Assembly (NCBI RefSeq): GCF_003116095.1
Contig: NZ_LGRA01000021.1
Span: 62,001-126,000 of the forward strand
DNA length: 64,000 nt
Direction of reading: 5' to 3'
Source: Azospirillum sp. TSO35-2
GTDB taxonomy: Bacteria; Pseudomonadota; Alphaproteobacteria; Azospirillales; Azospirillaceae
Shown one piece after another: positions 1 to 11,619 of this stretch. Each line of letters opens with the position of its first letter. The stretch's first letter is position 1. The translations under genes were made by a program, and so were the position numbers. Below the pieces are notes generated by a model, which saw only the letters and a program-made list of their open reading frames with translations, searched no databases and was not told where the DNA came from.

Positions 1-1360
<1,360 letters not shown>

Positions 1361-1364
<4 letters not shown>

Positions 1365-1975
1365 CGAACTTCGATGCGGTGGCGTTCCAGGAGGCCACCG
1401 GTGTTTCACGTGAAACACTCGACCGCCTGAGCGCCTACGAGGCGCTGCTGCGCAAGTGGCAGCAGACGATCAATCTGGTCGGCCCCTCCACCCTGCCCGA
1501 GGTCTGGCGCCGGCACTTTCTCGACTCCGCGCAGCTCTACCCGCTGCTGCCGCCGGGGACCCGGGTGCTGGTCGATCTCGGCAGCGGCGCCGGCTTTCCC
1601 GGTCTGGTGCTCGCGATCCTCGGCGTGCCGCAGGTCCATCTGATCGAGAGCGACGTGCGCAAAGGCGCCTTCCTGCGCGAGGTGGCGCGGGTCTGCGCCG
1701 CCCCCGCCACCGTCCACACCAAGCGGATCGACGCCGTCACCGGGATCGAGGCCGACGTGGTCACCGCGCGCGCCCTGGCGCCGCTGGCGGATCTGCTGGC
1801 TTGGGCGCATCCCTTCATCGGGTCGCGCGGCACCGGCCTGTTCCTCAAGGGCCAGAACCTGGACGACGAATTGACCGCCACCACGCAATATTGGAGAATG
1901 CGGCCCGAGCGATTCGACAGCCGCACCGACCCGACCGGAACCATCCTGCGCGTGAGCGCGCTTGAGCGTGTCTGA
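1361..1975 (+). CDS. rsmG: 16S rRNA (guanine527-N7) methyltransferase RsmG
   Basis: 204-residue SAM-dependent methyltransferase (GidB) that methylates G527 of 16S rRNA. The SAM-binding motif [11 protein letters not shown] is at about residues 71-81, with the conserved NLVGPST upstream and HFLDS at about 52-56. It starts inside the mnmG stop codon. The codons for residues 14-19 (GVSRET) overlie a perfect parS site, so this coding region also carries a chromosome segregation element. Length and order fit the alphaproteobacterial origin-proximal cluster. Confidence 0.97.
1402..1417 (+). promoter_or_regulatory. parS centromere site inside rsmG
   Basis: TGTTTCACGTGAAACA, a perfect 16-bp palindrome identical to the classical bacterial parS consensus. 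It is a nucleation site for the ParB encoded 1.4 kb downstream. It lies within the first 20 codons of rsmG. Confidence 0.95.
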
Positions 1976-2039
1976 GCCCAAGCGCGTCCGACAGCACCGT
2001 CCGTCATCATCCTGCCAACCGGTTTCCCGAGAGGCTGCC

Positions 2040-2849
2040 ATGTCCGCCGTCACCCGTCCCCCCGCCACCCCCCATGCCCGAGTGGTCGCCATCGCGAACC
2101 AAAAGGGCGGCGTGGGCAAGACCACGACGACCATCAACCTCGCCACCGCGCTCGCCGTCATCGGCAAGCGGGTGCTGGTGATCGACCTCGATCCGCAGGG
2201 CAACGCCTCCACCGGGCTCGGCATTCCGCGCTCCGACCGCCGCGTCGGCATCTACGACGTGCTGTTCGACGACGTGGCGTTGGAAAGCGCGGCGATCCCG
2301 TCCGCTGTGCCGAACCTGTCGATCATCACCTCGTCGGTCGACCTGTCGGGCGCCGAGATCGAGCTGGTCGGGGCGGAACGGCGCGAATTTCGCCTGCGCG
2401 AGGCGGTCGCCAACAGCGCGCTGGAATACGACTACGTCCTGATCGACTGCCCGCCGGCGCTGGGCCTGCTGACCCTGAACGCCCTGGTGGCGTCGCACGC
2501 GGTCATGGTGCCGCTGCAGTGCGAGTTCTACGCGCTGGAGGGGCTGAGCCATCTGGTTCGCACCATCGAGCGGGTGAAGCGCGCCTTCAACCCGAACCTC
2601 GACATCCATGGCGTCGTGCTGACCATGTTCGACAAGCGCAACAACCTGTCGGACATGGTGGCCGCCGACGTCCGCGGCTTCTTCGGGGAGAAGGTGTACG
2701 ACACCGTGATCCCGCGCAACGTCAAGGTGTCGGAGGCGCCGTCGCACGGCAAGCCGGTGCTGATCTACGACATGCGCTGCCCCGGTTCGCAGGCCTACAT
2801 CCACTTGGCGGGCGAGGTGCTCCGCCGCGAGAAGAGACTGAGCGCATGA
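2040..2849 (+). CDS. parA: Chromosome partitioning ATPase ParA (Soj)
   Basis: 269-residue Walker-type ATPase that moves ParB-parS complexes. The deviant Walker A motif KGGVGKTT is at residues 22-29, Walker A' is in VIDLDPQGNAS, and Walker B is VLIDCPPALG. I chose the ATG at 2040 because it leaves a typical short N-terminal tail; an in-frame codon at 1962 would add 26 residues overlapping the end of rsmG. The stop overlaps the parB start (ATGA), giving a coupled parAB operon 64 bp after rsmG. Confidence 0.97.
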   Translation: MSAVTRPPATPHARVVAIANQKGGVGKTTTTINLATALAVIGKRVLVIDLDPQGNASTGLGIPRSDRRVGIYDVLFDDVALESAAIPSAVPNLSIITSSVDLSGAEIELVGAERREFRLREAVANSALEYDYVLIDCPPALGLLTLNALVASHAVMVPLQCEFYALEGLSHLVRTIERVKRAFNPNLDIHGVVLTMFDKRNNLSDMVAADVRGFFGEKVYDTVIPRNVKVSEAPSHGKPVLIYDMRCPGSQAYIHLAGEVLRREKRLSA

Positions 2850-3766
2850 TCGACGACACCAAACGCGCCGACAGCGGCGGCGCCCGCCGTGCCAGCCTGG
2901 GCCGCGGCCTCTCCGCCCTGTTCGGCGAATCGACCGAGGATTACTCGGCGCTCGACAAGGTGCGCCAGTCCAAGCAGGTGCCGATCGAGTTCGTCCATCC
3001 CGGCAAATACCAGCCGCGCCACCGCTTTGACGAGGAGGCGCTGCAGGGCCTCGTCGAGTCGATCCGCGACAAGGGCATCCTCCAGCCCCTGCTGGTCCGC
3101 CGCGACGCCGAGGATTCGAACTCCTACGAGCTGATCGCCGGCGAACGGCGCTGGCGTGCGGCGCAGATCGCCGGCCTGCATGAGGTGCCGGTCGTCATCC
3201 GCGACCTCAGCGACCGCGAAGCGCTGGAAATCGCGCTGATCGAGAACATCCAGCGCCAGGATCTGACCCCGTTGGAAGAGGCGGAGGGCTACCGCCGACT
3301 GATGGAGGAGTTCGAGCACACCCAGGAGGATCTGGCCCGCGCCGTCGGCAAGAGTCGCAGTCACGTCGCCAACATGATGCGTCTGCTGGCGCTGCCGGAT
3401 CCCGTCAAGACCATGGTGCAGGACGGCGCCCTGACCGCCGGCCATGCCCGCGCCCTGCTGACCGCCCCGGATCCGGTGTCGGTCGCGCGCGAGGTGGTGA
3501 CCCGTGGCCTGAACGTCCGCCAGACCGAAGACCTGATGCGCGGCGACGCGCCGAAGGCGAAGAAGGGCAACGGTGCCGCCGGCGGATCCGGCGCCGCGCC
3601 GTCGGTGAAGGACGTCGACCTGATCAATCTGGAGGAGGAGATCTCCGCCCGCATCGGTCTGAAGGTCGCGATCAACCCGCAAGGTCAGCGCGGGACGATC
3701 ACCATCCACTACCAGACGCTCGACCAGCTCGACGACGTGCTGCACCGCTTGGGCGGGGAGGATTGA
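2846..3766 (+). CDS. parB: Chromosome partitioning protein ParB (Spo0J)
   Basis: 306-residue parS-binding CTPase. It has the alphaproteobacterial N-terminal motif [10 protein letters not shown] (ParA contact region), the ParB/sulfiredoxin box with [12 protein letters not shown] and ENIQRQDL, and then a helix-turn-helix at [23 protein letters not shown] Gly/Ala/Lys-rich linker precedes the C-terminal dimerisation domain. A longer upstream frame exists, but the ATG at 2846 overlaps the parA stop and begins the conserved protein. Two parS-like sites are in this window. Confidence 0.97.
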   Translation: MIDDTKRADSGGARRASLGRGLSALFGESTEDYSALDKVRQSKQVPIEFVHPGKYQPRHRFDEEALQGLVESIRDKGILQPLLVRRDAEDSNSYELIAGERRWRAAQIAGLHEVPVVIRDLSDREALEIALIENIQRQDLTPLEEAEGYRRLMEEFEHTQEDLARAVGKSRSHVANMMRLLALPDPVKTMVQDGALTAGHARALLTAPDPVSVAREVVTRGLNVRQTEDLMRGDAPKAKKGNGAAGGSGAAPSVKDVDLINLEEEISARIGLKVAINPQGQRGTITIHYQTLDQLDDVLHRLGGED

Positions 3767-3829
3767 GGGGGCGCTTTCCACGACGGACGTGAGCTTACCG
3801 TTGCCCTCGCCGTAGCATCCAACGTGATC

Positions 3830-3909
3830 GTCATTCCCGCGAGGGCGGGAATCCAGCCGTTTGAAGCGCTCGAGCCGGAGGTTTGGATCCCCGCCTTCGC
3901 GGGGATGAC
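3830..3909. repeat. Paired-hairpin intergenic palindromic repeat
   Basis: Two 26-bp arms (3830-3855 and 3884-3909) are inverted copies with a few mismatches, separated by 28 bp. Each arm is itself a hairpin: ATTCCCGC/GCGGGAAT and ATCCCCGC/GCGGGGAT with 4-nt loops. This form (GTCATTCCCGC...GGGAATCCAG) resembles dispersed extragenic repeats common in proteobacteria. It lies between the convergent parB and folA and may also help terminate transcription. The rest of 3767-3983 shows nothing recognisable. Confidence 0.85.
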
Positions 3910-3983
3910 ATCGAAGTGCGAGCAAGCGGGTTCTGCAGCCTCCGCGTCATGAGCAGAAAAAGAACGCTGCCACAAGGCCGCCT

Positions 3984-4478
3984 CTACCCCCGCACCCGCT
4001 CCAGATCGATGTAGCGGTAGGTCAGCCCATTCTCCCTCATCGGTTCGCTGGACCACAGCTCGGTCCAGTCCGGGCCGATCTCCGGCATGACCGTGTCACC
4101 CTCCACCGCTTGGTCCAGGCGGGTCAGATGGAGGCGGTCGGCGATCGGCAGCGTCTCGTGGAACAGCGCGGCACCGCCGATGACGCACAGCTCGGCCGCT
4201 CCGGCCTGCCGTGCCCAGGCGATGGCGGGCTCCAGCCCGGAAAACCAGCGGGCGCCCTCTTGTTCGTCGGGGGGCACGTGACGGCTGACGACGAGGTTGT
4301 CGCGTCCGGGCAGCGGCCGGCGGGGCAGCGAGTCCCAGGTCCGGCGGCCCATCAGGATCGGCTTGCCGAGGGTCAATTCCTTAAACCGTTTCAGGTCGCC
4401 GGGCAAATGCCAGGGCAGGCCGCCGTCGCGGCCGATCACGCCATTCGCCGCCATGGCGACCACGAGGCTGATGCGCAT
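3984..4478 (-). CDS. folA: Dihydrofolate reductase
   Basis: 164-residue NADPH-dependent reductase making tetrahydrofolate from dihydrofolate. Family features include SLVVAMAANGVIGRDGGLPWHLPGDLKRFKELT with the conserved Trp-His-Leu and the acidic residue in the D-L-K-R-F segment, then PILMGRRTWDSLP, VIGGAALF and the C-terminal strand. It is the last gene of the rph-rdgB-hemW-folA series, starting 33 bp after hemW ends. folC, which acts in the same pathway, is elsewhere in the window. Confidence 0.95.
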   Translation of the reverse strand: MRISLVVAMAANGVIGRDGGLPWHLPGDLKRFKELTLGKPILMGRRTWDSLPRRPLPGRDNLVVSRHVPPDEQEGARWFSGLEPAIAWARQAGAAELCVIGGAALFHETLPIADRLHLTRLDQAVEGDTVMPEIGPDWTELWSSEPMRENGLTYRYIDLERVRG

Positions 4479-4511
4479 GCCCTGCCCTCTCCCACCCTGA
4501 CGGAACCAACG

Positions 4512-5678
4512 TTACGCCAGCAAGGCGCTTAACACCGCGTTCAACCGCTGCAACCCGCCCGGCGTCGCGCGCAGGCGGCCGGCGTCGCGGACCAGAAAAC
4601 CGCCGTCGACCAGCCGGGTCAGCGCCGCCGGATCAACCAACGCGTCGAGCGGCCGGCCGGTTTCCTCGACCAGACGGGCCAGTGGCACGCCTTCGCTCAG
4701 GCGCAGCCCCATCATCAGCAGCTCGGTGCCGCGGGCGTCGCGGTCGACCGGATCCGGGGTGGCGGCGCCGTGGCCGTCGCGCTCGACCCGCTCCAGCCAG
4801 ATCTCCGGGGCGCGGTGGGCGCGGGTGGCGAACTTCTCGCCGTTCAGGGTCAACCGGCCATGGGCGCCGGGACCGATGCCGACATAGTCGCCATAGCGCC
4901 AATAGGTCAGGTTGTGACGGCTTTCCTCGCCGGGACGGGCGTGGTTGGAGATCTCGTAGGCCGGCAGTCCGGCGGACGACAGACGGCTCTGCGTCGCCTC
5001 ATAGAGGTCGCCGGCCAAGTCCTCGTCGGGCAGCACCAGATCGCCGCGGGCGTGCAGCGGGTAGAAGGCGGTGCCCTCTTCGATCGTCAGCTGGTAGACG
5101 GACAGGTGGCCGACGGCGTAATCCAGCGCGCGGGCCAGCTCCGCCTCCCACGCCGCGACGCTCTGGCCGGGGCGGGCGTAGATCAGGTCGAAGGAAAAGC
5201 GGTCGAAGGTCCTGGCCGCCAACTCGATCGCGCCGGTCGCCTCCGCCGCGCTGTGCTGGCGGCCGAGAAAGCGGAGCGAGGCGTCGTCCAGCGCCTGGAT
5301 GCCGAGCGACACCCGGTTGATGCCGGCGCTGCGGAAGGCGCGGAACTTGTCGGCCTCGACCGAGGTCGGGTTGGCCTCCAGAGTCACCTCCAGCCGGTCG
5401 GCGACCGGCCAGCGTTCGGCGATGCGGTCGAGCAGGGCGCCGACGGTCGCCGGCTCCATCAGCGATGGGGTGCCGCCGCCGAAGAAGACCGAGGTGACGG
5501 TGCGGCCGGATGTCAGGTCGGCGTAATGGTCCAACTCGCGCAGCAACCCGGCCCGCCAGCGGTCATGGTCGACCCGCTCGCGGACATGGCTGTTGAAATC
5601 GCAGTAGGGGCACTTCGACTTGCAGAAGGGCCAGTGGACGTAGACGGCAAAACCGGGATCGCTGCTCAACGGAAACAC
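4512..5678 (-). CDS. hemW: Radical SAM heme chaperone HemW (HemN-like)
   Basis: 388-residue radical SAM protein that binds and delivers heme; it was long annotated as oxygen-independent coproporphyrinogen III oxidase. The [4Fe-4S] motif is CKSKCPYC near residues 19-26, followed by [10 protein letters not shown] and the HemN C-terminal winged-helix region. The start is a GTG overlapping the last 13 bases of rdgB; a TTG three codons later is possible. Single-motif HemW rather than true HemN is inferred from size and from the absence of an extra N-terminal Cys cluster. Confidence 0.9.
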   Translation of the reverse strand: MFPLSSDPGFAVYVHWPFCKSKCPYCDFNSHVRERVDHDRWRAGLLRELDHYADLTSGRTVTSVFFGGGTPSLMEPATVGALLDRIAERWPVADRLEVTLEANPTSVEADKFRAFRSAGINRVSLGIQALDDASLRFLGRQHSAAEATGAIELAARTFDRFSFDLIYARPGQSVAAWEAELARALDYAVGHLSVYQLTIEEGTAFYPLHARGDLVLPDEDLAGDLYEATQSRLSSAGLPAYEISNHARPGEESRHNLTYWRYGDYVGIGPGAHGRLTLNGEKFATRAHRAPEIWLERVERDGHGAATPDPVDRDARGTELLMMGLRLSEGVPLARLVEETGRPLDALVDPAALTRLVDGGFLVRDAGRLRATPGGLQRLNAVLSALLA

Positions 5679-6265
5679 CGCTCCACCAGCTGGCGGAAGG
5701 CCTCGGCGCGGTGGCTCATCTCGTGCTTCTTCGCCGGGTCCATCTCGCCGAAGGTCAGTTCATGACCATCGGGCAGGAACATCGGGTCGTAGCCGAAGCC
5801 CTGGGACCCACGCGGCGGCCACACCAGCGTGCCGTAGCAGCGGCCTTCCACCGTCTCGACATGACCGTCGGGCCAGGCCAGCGACAGGGCGCAGACGAAA
5901 TAGGCGCTGCGGTCGGCCTGCCCGGCCAGACCGTCCTCGACCTTGCGCATCGCCAGGGCGAAGTCCTTTTCCGGACCGGCCCAGCGGGCGGAGTAGATGC
6001 CGGGGTCGCCGTTCAGCGCCGGCACCACCAGCCCGCTGTCGTCGGCAAGCGCGACGTGGCCGGCCGCGGCGGCGGCCTTCGCCTTCAGTTCGGCGTTGGC
6101 GATGAAGGTCGTGCCGGTTTCCTCCGGCTCGGGCAGGCCCAGCTCCCCGGCCGCGGTGAAGGTGGCGACGTAGGGGCCGAGCAGATCGGCGATCTCGCGC
6201 ACCTTGCCCTTGTTGTGGCTGGCGATGACGAGGGTGTCGCCGGTGAAGCGGCGGGGAGCGGACAT
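5666..6265 (-). CDS. rdgB: XTP/dITP diphosphatase (RdgB/HAM1)
   Basis: 199-residue nucleotide-sanitising pyrophosphatase that removes deaminated purine triphosphates such as dITP and XTP. Motifs are [13 protein letters not shown] near the N-terminus, LADDSGL, and the HAM1 signature [10 protein letters not shown] prefer the ATG at 6265 because an AAGGG sequence sits about 9 nt upstream; the ATG at 6271 is too close to it. It lies between rph (12-nt gap) and hemW (overlapping), consistent with one operon. Confidence 0.95.
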   Translation of the reverse strand: MSAPRRFTGDTLVIASHNKGKVREIADLLGPYVATFTAAGELGLPEPEETGTTFIANAELKAKAAAAAGHVALADDSGLVVPALNGDPGIYSARWAGPEKDFALAMRKVEDGLAGQADRSAYFVCALSLAWPDGHVETVEGRCYGTLVWPPRGSQGFGYDPMFLPDGHELTFGEMDPAKKHEMSHRAEAFRQLVERCFR

Positions 6266-6277
6266 GGTCATGAACCC

Positions 6278-7003
<726 letters not shown>

Positions 7004-7076
7004 CAATCCGATGGTCGTTTGCAGTCGGCCGGAAGCTAGCGACTCCGCCCTGCCCCGTCCAGAGCCGTGTCCGTGC

Positions 7077-8345
7077 TCATTGTGGGGGCACCGCGGGGAC
7101 GGCGGCCGGGAGGACGGGCCGGGTGGAGCGTTCCAGCAACAGCGTCAGCACCGGCACGACCAGCCCGAGCGCCAGGGACACCGCGGCCATGGTCGTCACA
7201 TGCTCCAGCCGGCCGTCGGGCGCGTTGGTCAGGATCTCCGCCGACAGGAAGGCGCCGAAGGCCGAACTGAGATGCTGCACGGCGGACACCAGCGCCATGA
7301 AGCCGGCGCGCTCCTGCGGGTCGGGCACCCGGGAAAAGGCGGCGCCGTTGGCGACCATGCGGATGCCGACGAACATCATGAAGAAGGGGAACAGGGCCAG
7401 CACCGGCATCCAGGGCCGGTAGCCGACAAAGGCGGTGTAGATCACCGCGCACAGCCCGACCGTCGCCGCGAAGGTCACCGGGGCGGCGCCGTGGCGGTCG
7501 ACCAGCCGCCCGGCCCAGCGCGCGGTGAGCAGGCTCAACGTGCCGCCGGTCAGGTAGACCAGGCTCAGATGGTCGCGCGGGAAGCCCAGGTTGCCCTGCA
7601 CATAGGCGGCGATGTTGGGGACGATCATGAATTGCTGGACCTGCACCGCCGCCACCGTGGCGTAGGCGAGCAGCACCTTGCGCCGCGACAGCAGCGCCGT
7701 CATCCGCACGATCATGCCCGCCATCCCCTCCGTCGTCCCGGCGGTCAGATGGCCGCGCTGCGGCGGCAGGATCGTGATCGCGGCGGCGGTGACGATCAGG
7801 CCGGCGAGCGCCACGGCGAAGAAGGGGGTGCGCCAGCCACCCCACAGCGCCAGCTCCAGCCCGACCGGCACCCCGGCGATGGCGGCCAGCGAGAAGGCGG
7901 ACATCACCGTTCCCATCGCCAGGCCGCGGCGCTGCGGCGCCACCTGGTCGGTCACCGTGGCGATCGCCACCGCCATCGCCGGCCCGCCGAACAGCCCGGC
8001 CAGCACGCGCGCGGCCAGCAGCGACGGGAAATCCCAGGCCAGCCCGCCGAGCGCGGTGGCGATCACCAGCCCGGCCATGGCGACCGCCAGGGCGCGGCGG
8101 CGGTCGAAGCGGTCGAGCACCATCGATCCGACCAGCCCGGCCAGCGCGGCGGCGGCGGTGTAGGCGCCGCCGATGTAGCCGATGTGGGCGGCCGGAATGC
8201 CGAGCGCCCGCGCGAAGTCGGGGCCGAGCGGCATCACCATCATGAAGTCGAGGATGTTGATGAACTGCACCGCCGCGATCACCAGCGTGATGCGGCGCTC
8301 GCCCGGCGTCAGTGTGGCGGGCAGCCTGTTGGGCGTCGGGGACAC
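7077..8345 (-). CDS. MFS transporter (DHA1-type efflux)
   Basis: 422-residue membrane protein with about twelve hydrophobic segments arranged as two six-helix halves around a basic central loop near residue 215. The loop after helices 2-3 carries DRFDRRRA, a motif-A-like sequence of major facilitator drug:H+ antiporters. The start is a GTG (MSPTPNR). Substrate cannot be predicted; several DHA1 members export sugars, arabinose-like compounds or drugs. It is transcribed in the same direction as rph, 73 bp upstream of it, but looks functionally unrelated. Confidence 0.85.
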   Translation of the reverse strand: MSPTPNRLPATLTPGERRITLVIAAVQFINILDFMMVMPLGPDFARALGIPAAHIGYIGGAYTAAAALAGLVGSMVLDRFDRRRALAVAMAGLVIATALGGLAWDFPSLLAARVLAGLFGGPAMAVAIATVTDQVAPQRRGLAMGTVMSAFSLAAIAGVPVGLELALWGGWRTPFFAVALAGLIVTAAAITILPPQRGHLTAGTTEGMAGMIVRMTALLSRRKVLLAYATVAAVQVQQFMIVPNIAAYVQGNLGFPRDHLSLVYLTGGTLSLLTARWAGRLVDRHGAAPVTFAATVGLCAVIYTAFVGYRPWMPVLALFPFFMMFVGIRMVANGAAFSRVPDPQERAGFMALVSAVQHLSSAFGAFLSAEILTNAPDGRLEHVTTMAAVSLALGLVVPVLTLLLERSTRPVLPAAVPAVPPQ

Positions 8346-8673
8346 GGCTGGCGGCTCCGGCGTGGACGGTGGCGACGAGAGGGGTGGGACCGGTTGTGCG
8401 GGAGGCTCCGATCACATCGCATGGTAACAGGCCCCGGCGGCCGGCCCCAACACCCGGGGCATGCGTGCGGAGCGCATCAGATAGGACCGTCAATGAACGG
8501 GATATGTCGCCAATCACCTTGGAAATGCATGATTCGTACAAAATCCGGACAAAGGAGACTTGGCGGATTGCGCATCGGGCGTTTAACATCGCGGCCCCAC
8601 CGTCGGCAGCGCACGCAAAAATGCCCAAAGACGACCGACGGGCATCAGCACTCCGTTGAGGAACACGACACCC
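8346..8673. other. Intergenic region between divergent MFS gene and maeB
   Basis: 328 bp without a convincing gene. The maeB-proximal part is less GC-rich (8500-8600), as expected for promoters. A weak candidate TTGGCG-17-TTAACA for maeB lies near 8561-8589, and an ATGCCC...GGGCAT hairpin with a 13-nt loop is at about 8622-8646. Neither is strong enough to annotate separately. Confidence 0.4.
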
Positions 8674-10938
8674 ATGTCCGACAACAAGCGCGTCACCGAC
8701 GAAGAGGCCCTGCTGTTCCATTCCAGCGGCCGACCCGGCAAGCTGGAGATCACGCCGACCAAGCCGCTGACGACCCAGCGCGATCTGGCGCTGGCCTATT
8801 CGCCCGGTGTGGCGGTGCCTTGCCTGCGCATCGCCGACGACCCCTCGCTCGCCTATGACTACACGGCCAAGGGCAACATCGTCGCCATCATTTCCAACGG
8901 CACCGCGGTGCTGGGGCTGGGCGACCTGGGCGCGCTGGCCGGCAAGCCGGTGATGGAGGGCAAGGCGGTGCTGTTCAAGCGCTTCGCCGACGTCGACGGC
9001 ATCGACCTGGAGGTCGACACCCGCGACGTCGACGAGTTCGTCAACTGCGTGCGCTTCCTCGGCCCCAGCTTCGGCGGCATCAACCTGGAAGACATCAAGG
9101 CGCCCGACTGCTTCATCATCGAGGAACGTCTGCGCGAATTGCTGGACATTCCGGTCTTCCACGATGACCAGCACGGCACCGCGATCATCGCCGCCGCCGG
9201 CCTGATCAACGCCTGCGACATCACCGGGCGCAGGCTGGAGGACATCAGGATGGTGGTGAACGGCGCCGGCGCTGCGGGCATCGCCTGCGCCGAGCTGTTC
9301 TGCACCATGGGTGTTTCACGTGAAAACATCACCCTGTGCGACACCAAGGGCGTCGTCTACCGCGGCCGCACCCAGGGCATGAACCAGTGGAAGTCGTCCT
9401 TCGCGGTCGACACCGACAAGCGCACGCTGGAAGAGGCGGTGGCGGGTTCCGACGTGTTCGTCGGCCTGTCGGCCAAGGGCGCCATGACCCCGGCGATGGT
9501 GGCGTCGATGGCGGCCAAGCCGATCATCTTCGCGCTGGCCAACCCCGACCCCGAGATCACGCCGGAGGAGGTCAAGGCGGTGCGCAGCGACGCCATCGTC
9601 GCCACTGGTCGCTCCGACTATCCGAACCAGGTCAACAACGTCCTGTGCTTCCCCTACCTGTTCCGCGGTGCGCTCGACGTCCGCGCCACCACGGTCAACG
9701 AGGCGATGAAAATTGCCGCCGCCAGGGCGCTGGCCGCGCTGGCGCGCGAGGACGTGCCGGACGAGGTCGACGCCGCCTATTCCGGCCGCCGTCTGCGCTA
9801 TGGGCCGGACTACATCATCCCGGTGCCCTTCGACCCGCGCCTGATCGTCACCGTTCCGGCCGCCGTGGCGCAGGCCGCGATGGAAAGCGGCGTGGCGCGC
9901 AAGCCGATCGTTGACCTGTCGGGCTACCGGCATTCCTTGCGCACCCGCCTGGATCCGACCGCCGACAGCCTGGAGCTGATCCTGGAGAAGGTGCGGGCCA
10001 ACCCGCGCCGCGTCGTCTTCGCCGAGGGCGAGGAGGAGCGGACGATCCGCGCCGCCATGGCCTTCCGCAGCGGCGGCTACGGCACCCCGGTGTTGATCGG
10101 GCGTGAAGAGGTGATTCAGGAGCAGCTGGTGGCGATGGGCCAGCCCCACATCCAGTTCGAGATCCACAACGCCCGCCTGTCCGACGCCAACCGCCGCTAC
10201 GCCGACCATCTCTACCGCCGGCTGCAGCGCAAGGGCGCCCTGCTGCGCGATTGCCAGCGGATGGTCAACCAGGACCGCAACGTCTTCGCCGCCTGCATGG
10301 TGGCGCAGGGCGACGCCCACGCCATGGTGACCGGCCTGACCCGCAGCTTCGGCGTCGCCTACGAGGAAATCCGCCGGGTCATCGACCCCAAGGCGGCCGA
10401 GCCGGTGTTCGGCCTGCACCTGTTCATCACCCGCAACCGCACCGTCTTCATCGCCGACACCACCGTCCATGTCCGTCCCGACGGCAAGACGCTGGCCGAC
10501 ATCGCGGTCGGGGCGGCGGCCAAGGCCCGGCAGATGGGGCACGAACCGCGGATTGCGCTGCTGTCCTTCTCCAACTTCGGCCAGACGCCGCATCCGAACA
10601 CCGACCCGCTGCGCGAGGCGCTGGCGATCCTCGACAGCCGCCGTGTCGATTTCGAGTATGACGGCGAGATGTCGGCCGACGTGGCGCTCGACTACCAGCT
10701 GATGAAGCGGGTCTACCCGTTCTCGCGGCTGTCCGGTCCGGCCAACGTGCTGATCATGCCCGGCCTGCACTCGGCCAACATCTCGGCCAAGCTGCTGAAC
10801 AAGATGGCCGGCGGGCAGATGATCGGCCCGCTGCTGATCGGTTTGGACAAGCCGGCCCAGATCGTCAGCATGGGCTCCTCGGTCAACGACCTCGTCACCG
10901 CCGCGGCGCTCGCGGCGCACGATTCGCTGCCGTGGTGA
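8674..10938 (+). CDS. maeB: NADP-dependent malic enzyme with C-terminal phosphotransacetylase-like domain
   Basis: 754-residue fusion of the MaeB type. The N-terminal half is the malic enzyme, which decarboxylates malate to pyruvate and links the TCA cycle to gluconeogenesis and NADPH supply. It includes LALAYSPGVAVPC, VFHDDQHGTA and the nucleotide-binding VVNGAGAAGIACAELF. From about residue 425 the C-terminal half resembles phosphate acetyltransferase (ANPRRVVFAEGEEER), normally regulatory and catalytically inactive for acetyl transfer. The ATG at 8674 has GAGGAA 10 nt upstream; a TTG at 8656 would add six residues. The coding region overlies a parS-like site. Confidence 0.95.
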   Translation: MSDNKRVTDEEALLFHSSGRPGKLEITPTKPLTTQRDLALAYSPGVAVPCLRIADDPSLAYDYTAKGNIVAIISNGTAVLGLGDLGALAGKPVMEGKAVLFKRFADVDGIDLEVDTRDVDEFVNCVRFLGPSFGGINLEDIKAPDCFIIEERLRELLDIPVFHDDQHGTAIIAAAGLINACDITGRRLEDIRMVVNGAGAAGIACAELFCTMGVSRENITLCDTKGVVYRGRTQGMNQWKSSFAVDTDKRTLEEAVAGSDVFVGLSAKGAMTPAMVASMAAKPIIFALANPDPEITPEEVKAVRSDAIVATGRSDYPNQVNNVLCFPYLFRGALDVRATTVNEAMKIAAARALAALAREDVPDEVDAAYSGRRLRYGPDYIIPVPFDPRLIVTVPAAVAQAAMESGVARKPIVDLSGYRHSLRTRLDPTADSLELILEKVRANPRRVVFAEGEEERTIRAAMAFRSGGYGTPVLIGREEVIQEQLVAMGQPHIQFEIHNARLSDANRRYADHLYRRLQRKGALLRDCQRMVNQDRNVFAACMVAQGDAHAMVTGLTRSFGVAYEEIRRVIDPKAAEPVFGLHLFITRNRTVFIADTTVHVRPDGKTLADIAVGAAAKARQMGHEPRIALLSFSNFGQTPHPNTDPLREALAILDSRRVDFEYDGEMSADVALDYQLMKRVYPFSRLSGPANVLIMPGLHSANISAKLLNKMAGGQMIGPLLIGLDKPAQIVSMGSSVNDLVTAAALAAHDSLPW
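9312..9327 (+). promoter_or_regulatory. Second parS-like site inside maeB
   Basis: TGTTTCACGTGAAAAC matches the parS consensus at 14 of 16 positions, with the central TGTTTCACGTGAAA intact and the last two bases changed. It lies about 7.9 kb from the perfect parS in rsmG. As in rsmG it encodes Gly-Val-Ser-Arg-Glu. ParB binding is inferred, not shown. Confidence 0.7.
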
Positions 10939-10968
10939 CGTGAGGCGTTCCACTCCCGGCGTCCCCTC

Positions 10969-11009
10969 TCCCCGCTTTCGCGCGAACGTCGTTAGCGCGA
11001 AAGCGGGGA
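10969..11009. terminator. Strong stem-loop between convergent maeB and GNAT gene
   Basis: A perfect 15-bp stem (TCCCCGCTTTCGCGC, 10969-10983, with its complement at 10995-11009) around an 11-nt loop. It sits between genes that converge and may act in both directions, although no clear U-tract follows on either strand. Confidence 0.7.
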
Positions 11010-11026
11010 AGTAGGAGATCCGTCCG

Positions 11027-11584
11027 TCACCCCAGCGCCTTGTAGAAATAGGTCGTGTCGCAGAAGCCGCCTTCGGGCCACAGGGCGTAGTTCGGGATGA
11101 CGCCGACCTTCACCCAGCCGGCGCGCGCGTACAGGCGTTCGGCGTCGGGGGACGCGGTGTCGAGCACCAGCAGGGTCTTGCCGGCGGCCCGTGCCGCGTC
11201 CTCGGCGGCCTGCATCAGCAGGGCACCGACGCCGCGGCGGCGGGCGCGGCGGTGGACCAGCATCTTGGACAGGTCGGCGCGGTGCGGCTGGTTCGGCGGC
11301 TGATCGACGACCAACTGGACGGTGCCCAGAATCCCCTCACCATCCTGCGCCACCAGCAGGATGCGTTCGCCGCGCTCCACCCCGTTGGCCACGCCGTGCC
11401 AGAAGCCCGTGGCGGTGTCACGGGCGAGCGGCGTCATGAAGCTGACCGACGCGCCGCCCGCCACGCAATCCATCAGCACGTCGGCCAGGGCGGAAACGGC
11501 GGCGCGGGCTTCGGAACCCGACAGTGCGCGGACCGTGACGGCGGCCGCTTCCGTTCCCGGATCGGCCGGACAGACGCCTTTCAT
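11027..11584 (-). CDS. GNAT family N-acetyltransferase
   Basis: 185-residue acetyltransferase of the GNAT fold. The acetyl-CoA-binding motif A is visible as LSKMLVHRRARRRGVGALL, followed by AEDAARAAGKTLLVLDT and the LYARAGWVKVG motif B region near the C-terminus. The acceptor substrate is unknown. The ATG at 11584 lies 29 bp after the upstream XRE/cupin regulator gene, so the two are probably one operon and the regulator may control this enzyme. A longer frame runs upstream through the regulator but has no coding character. Confidence 0.9.
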   Translation of the reverse strand: MKGVCPADPGTEAAAVTVRALSGSEARAAVSALADVLMDCVAGGASVSFMTPLARDTATGFWHGVANGVERGERILLVAQDGEGILGTVQLVVDQPPNQPHRADLSKMLVHRRARRRGVGALLMQAAEDAARAAGKTLLVLDTASPDAERLYARAGWVKVGVIPNYALWPEGGFCDTTYFYKALG

Positions 11585-11597
11585 GGTGGTTCTCCCC

Positions 11598-11619
11598 CAG
11601 CGTTTAACGGCGTTTAACG
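11598..11619. repeat. Short direct repeat in the XRE-GNAT junction
   Basis: Two direct copies of GCGTTTAACGG, 10-11 bp apart, span the end of the XRE gene and the spacer before the GNAT gene. The TTAA cores are separated by 6 bp, so this does not meet CtrA-box spacing. No function is assigned. Confidence 0.5.

Noticed and set aside
4679..4694. TGGCAC-containing sequence as a second sigma-54 promoter
   Set aside because: The -12 element is CGCT rather than TTGC and it lies inside the hemW coding region.
11598..11619. Possible CtrA box TTAACGGCGTTTAAC
   Set aside because: The two TTAA cores are 6 bp apart, not 7, and one lies in the stop codon of the XRE gene.
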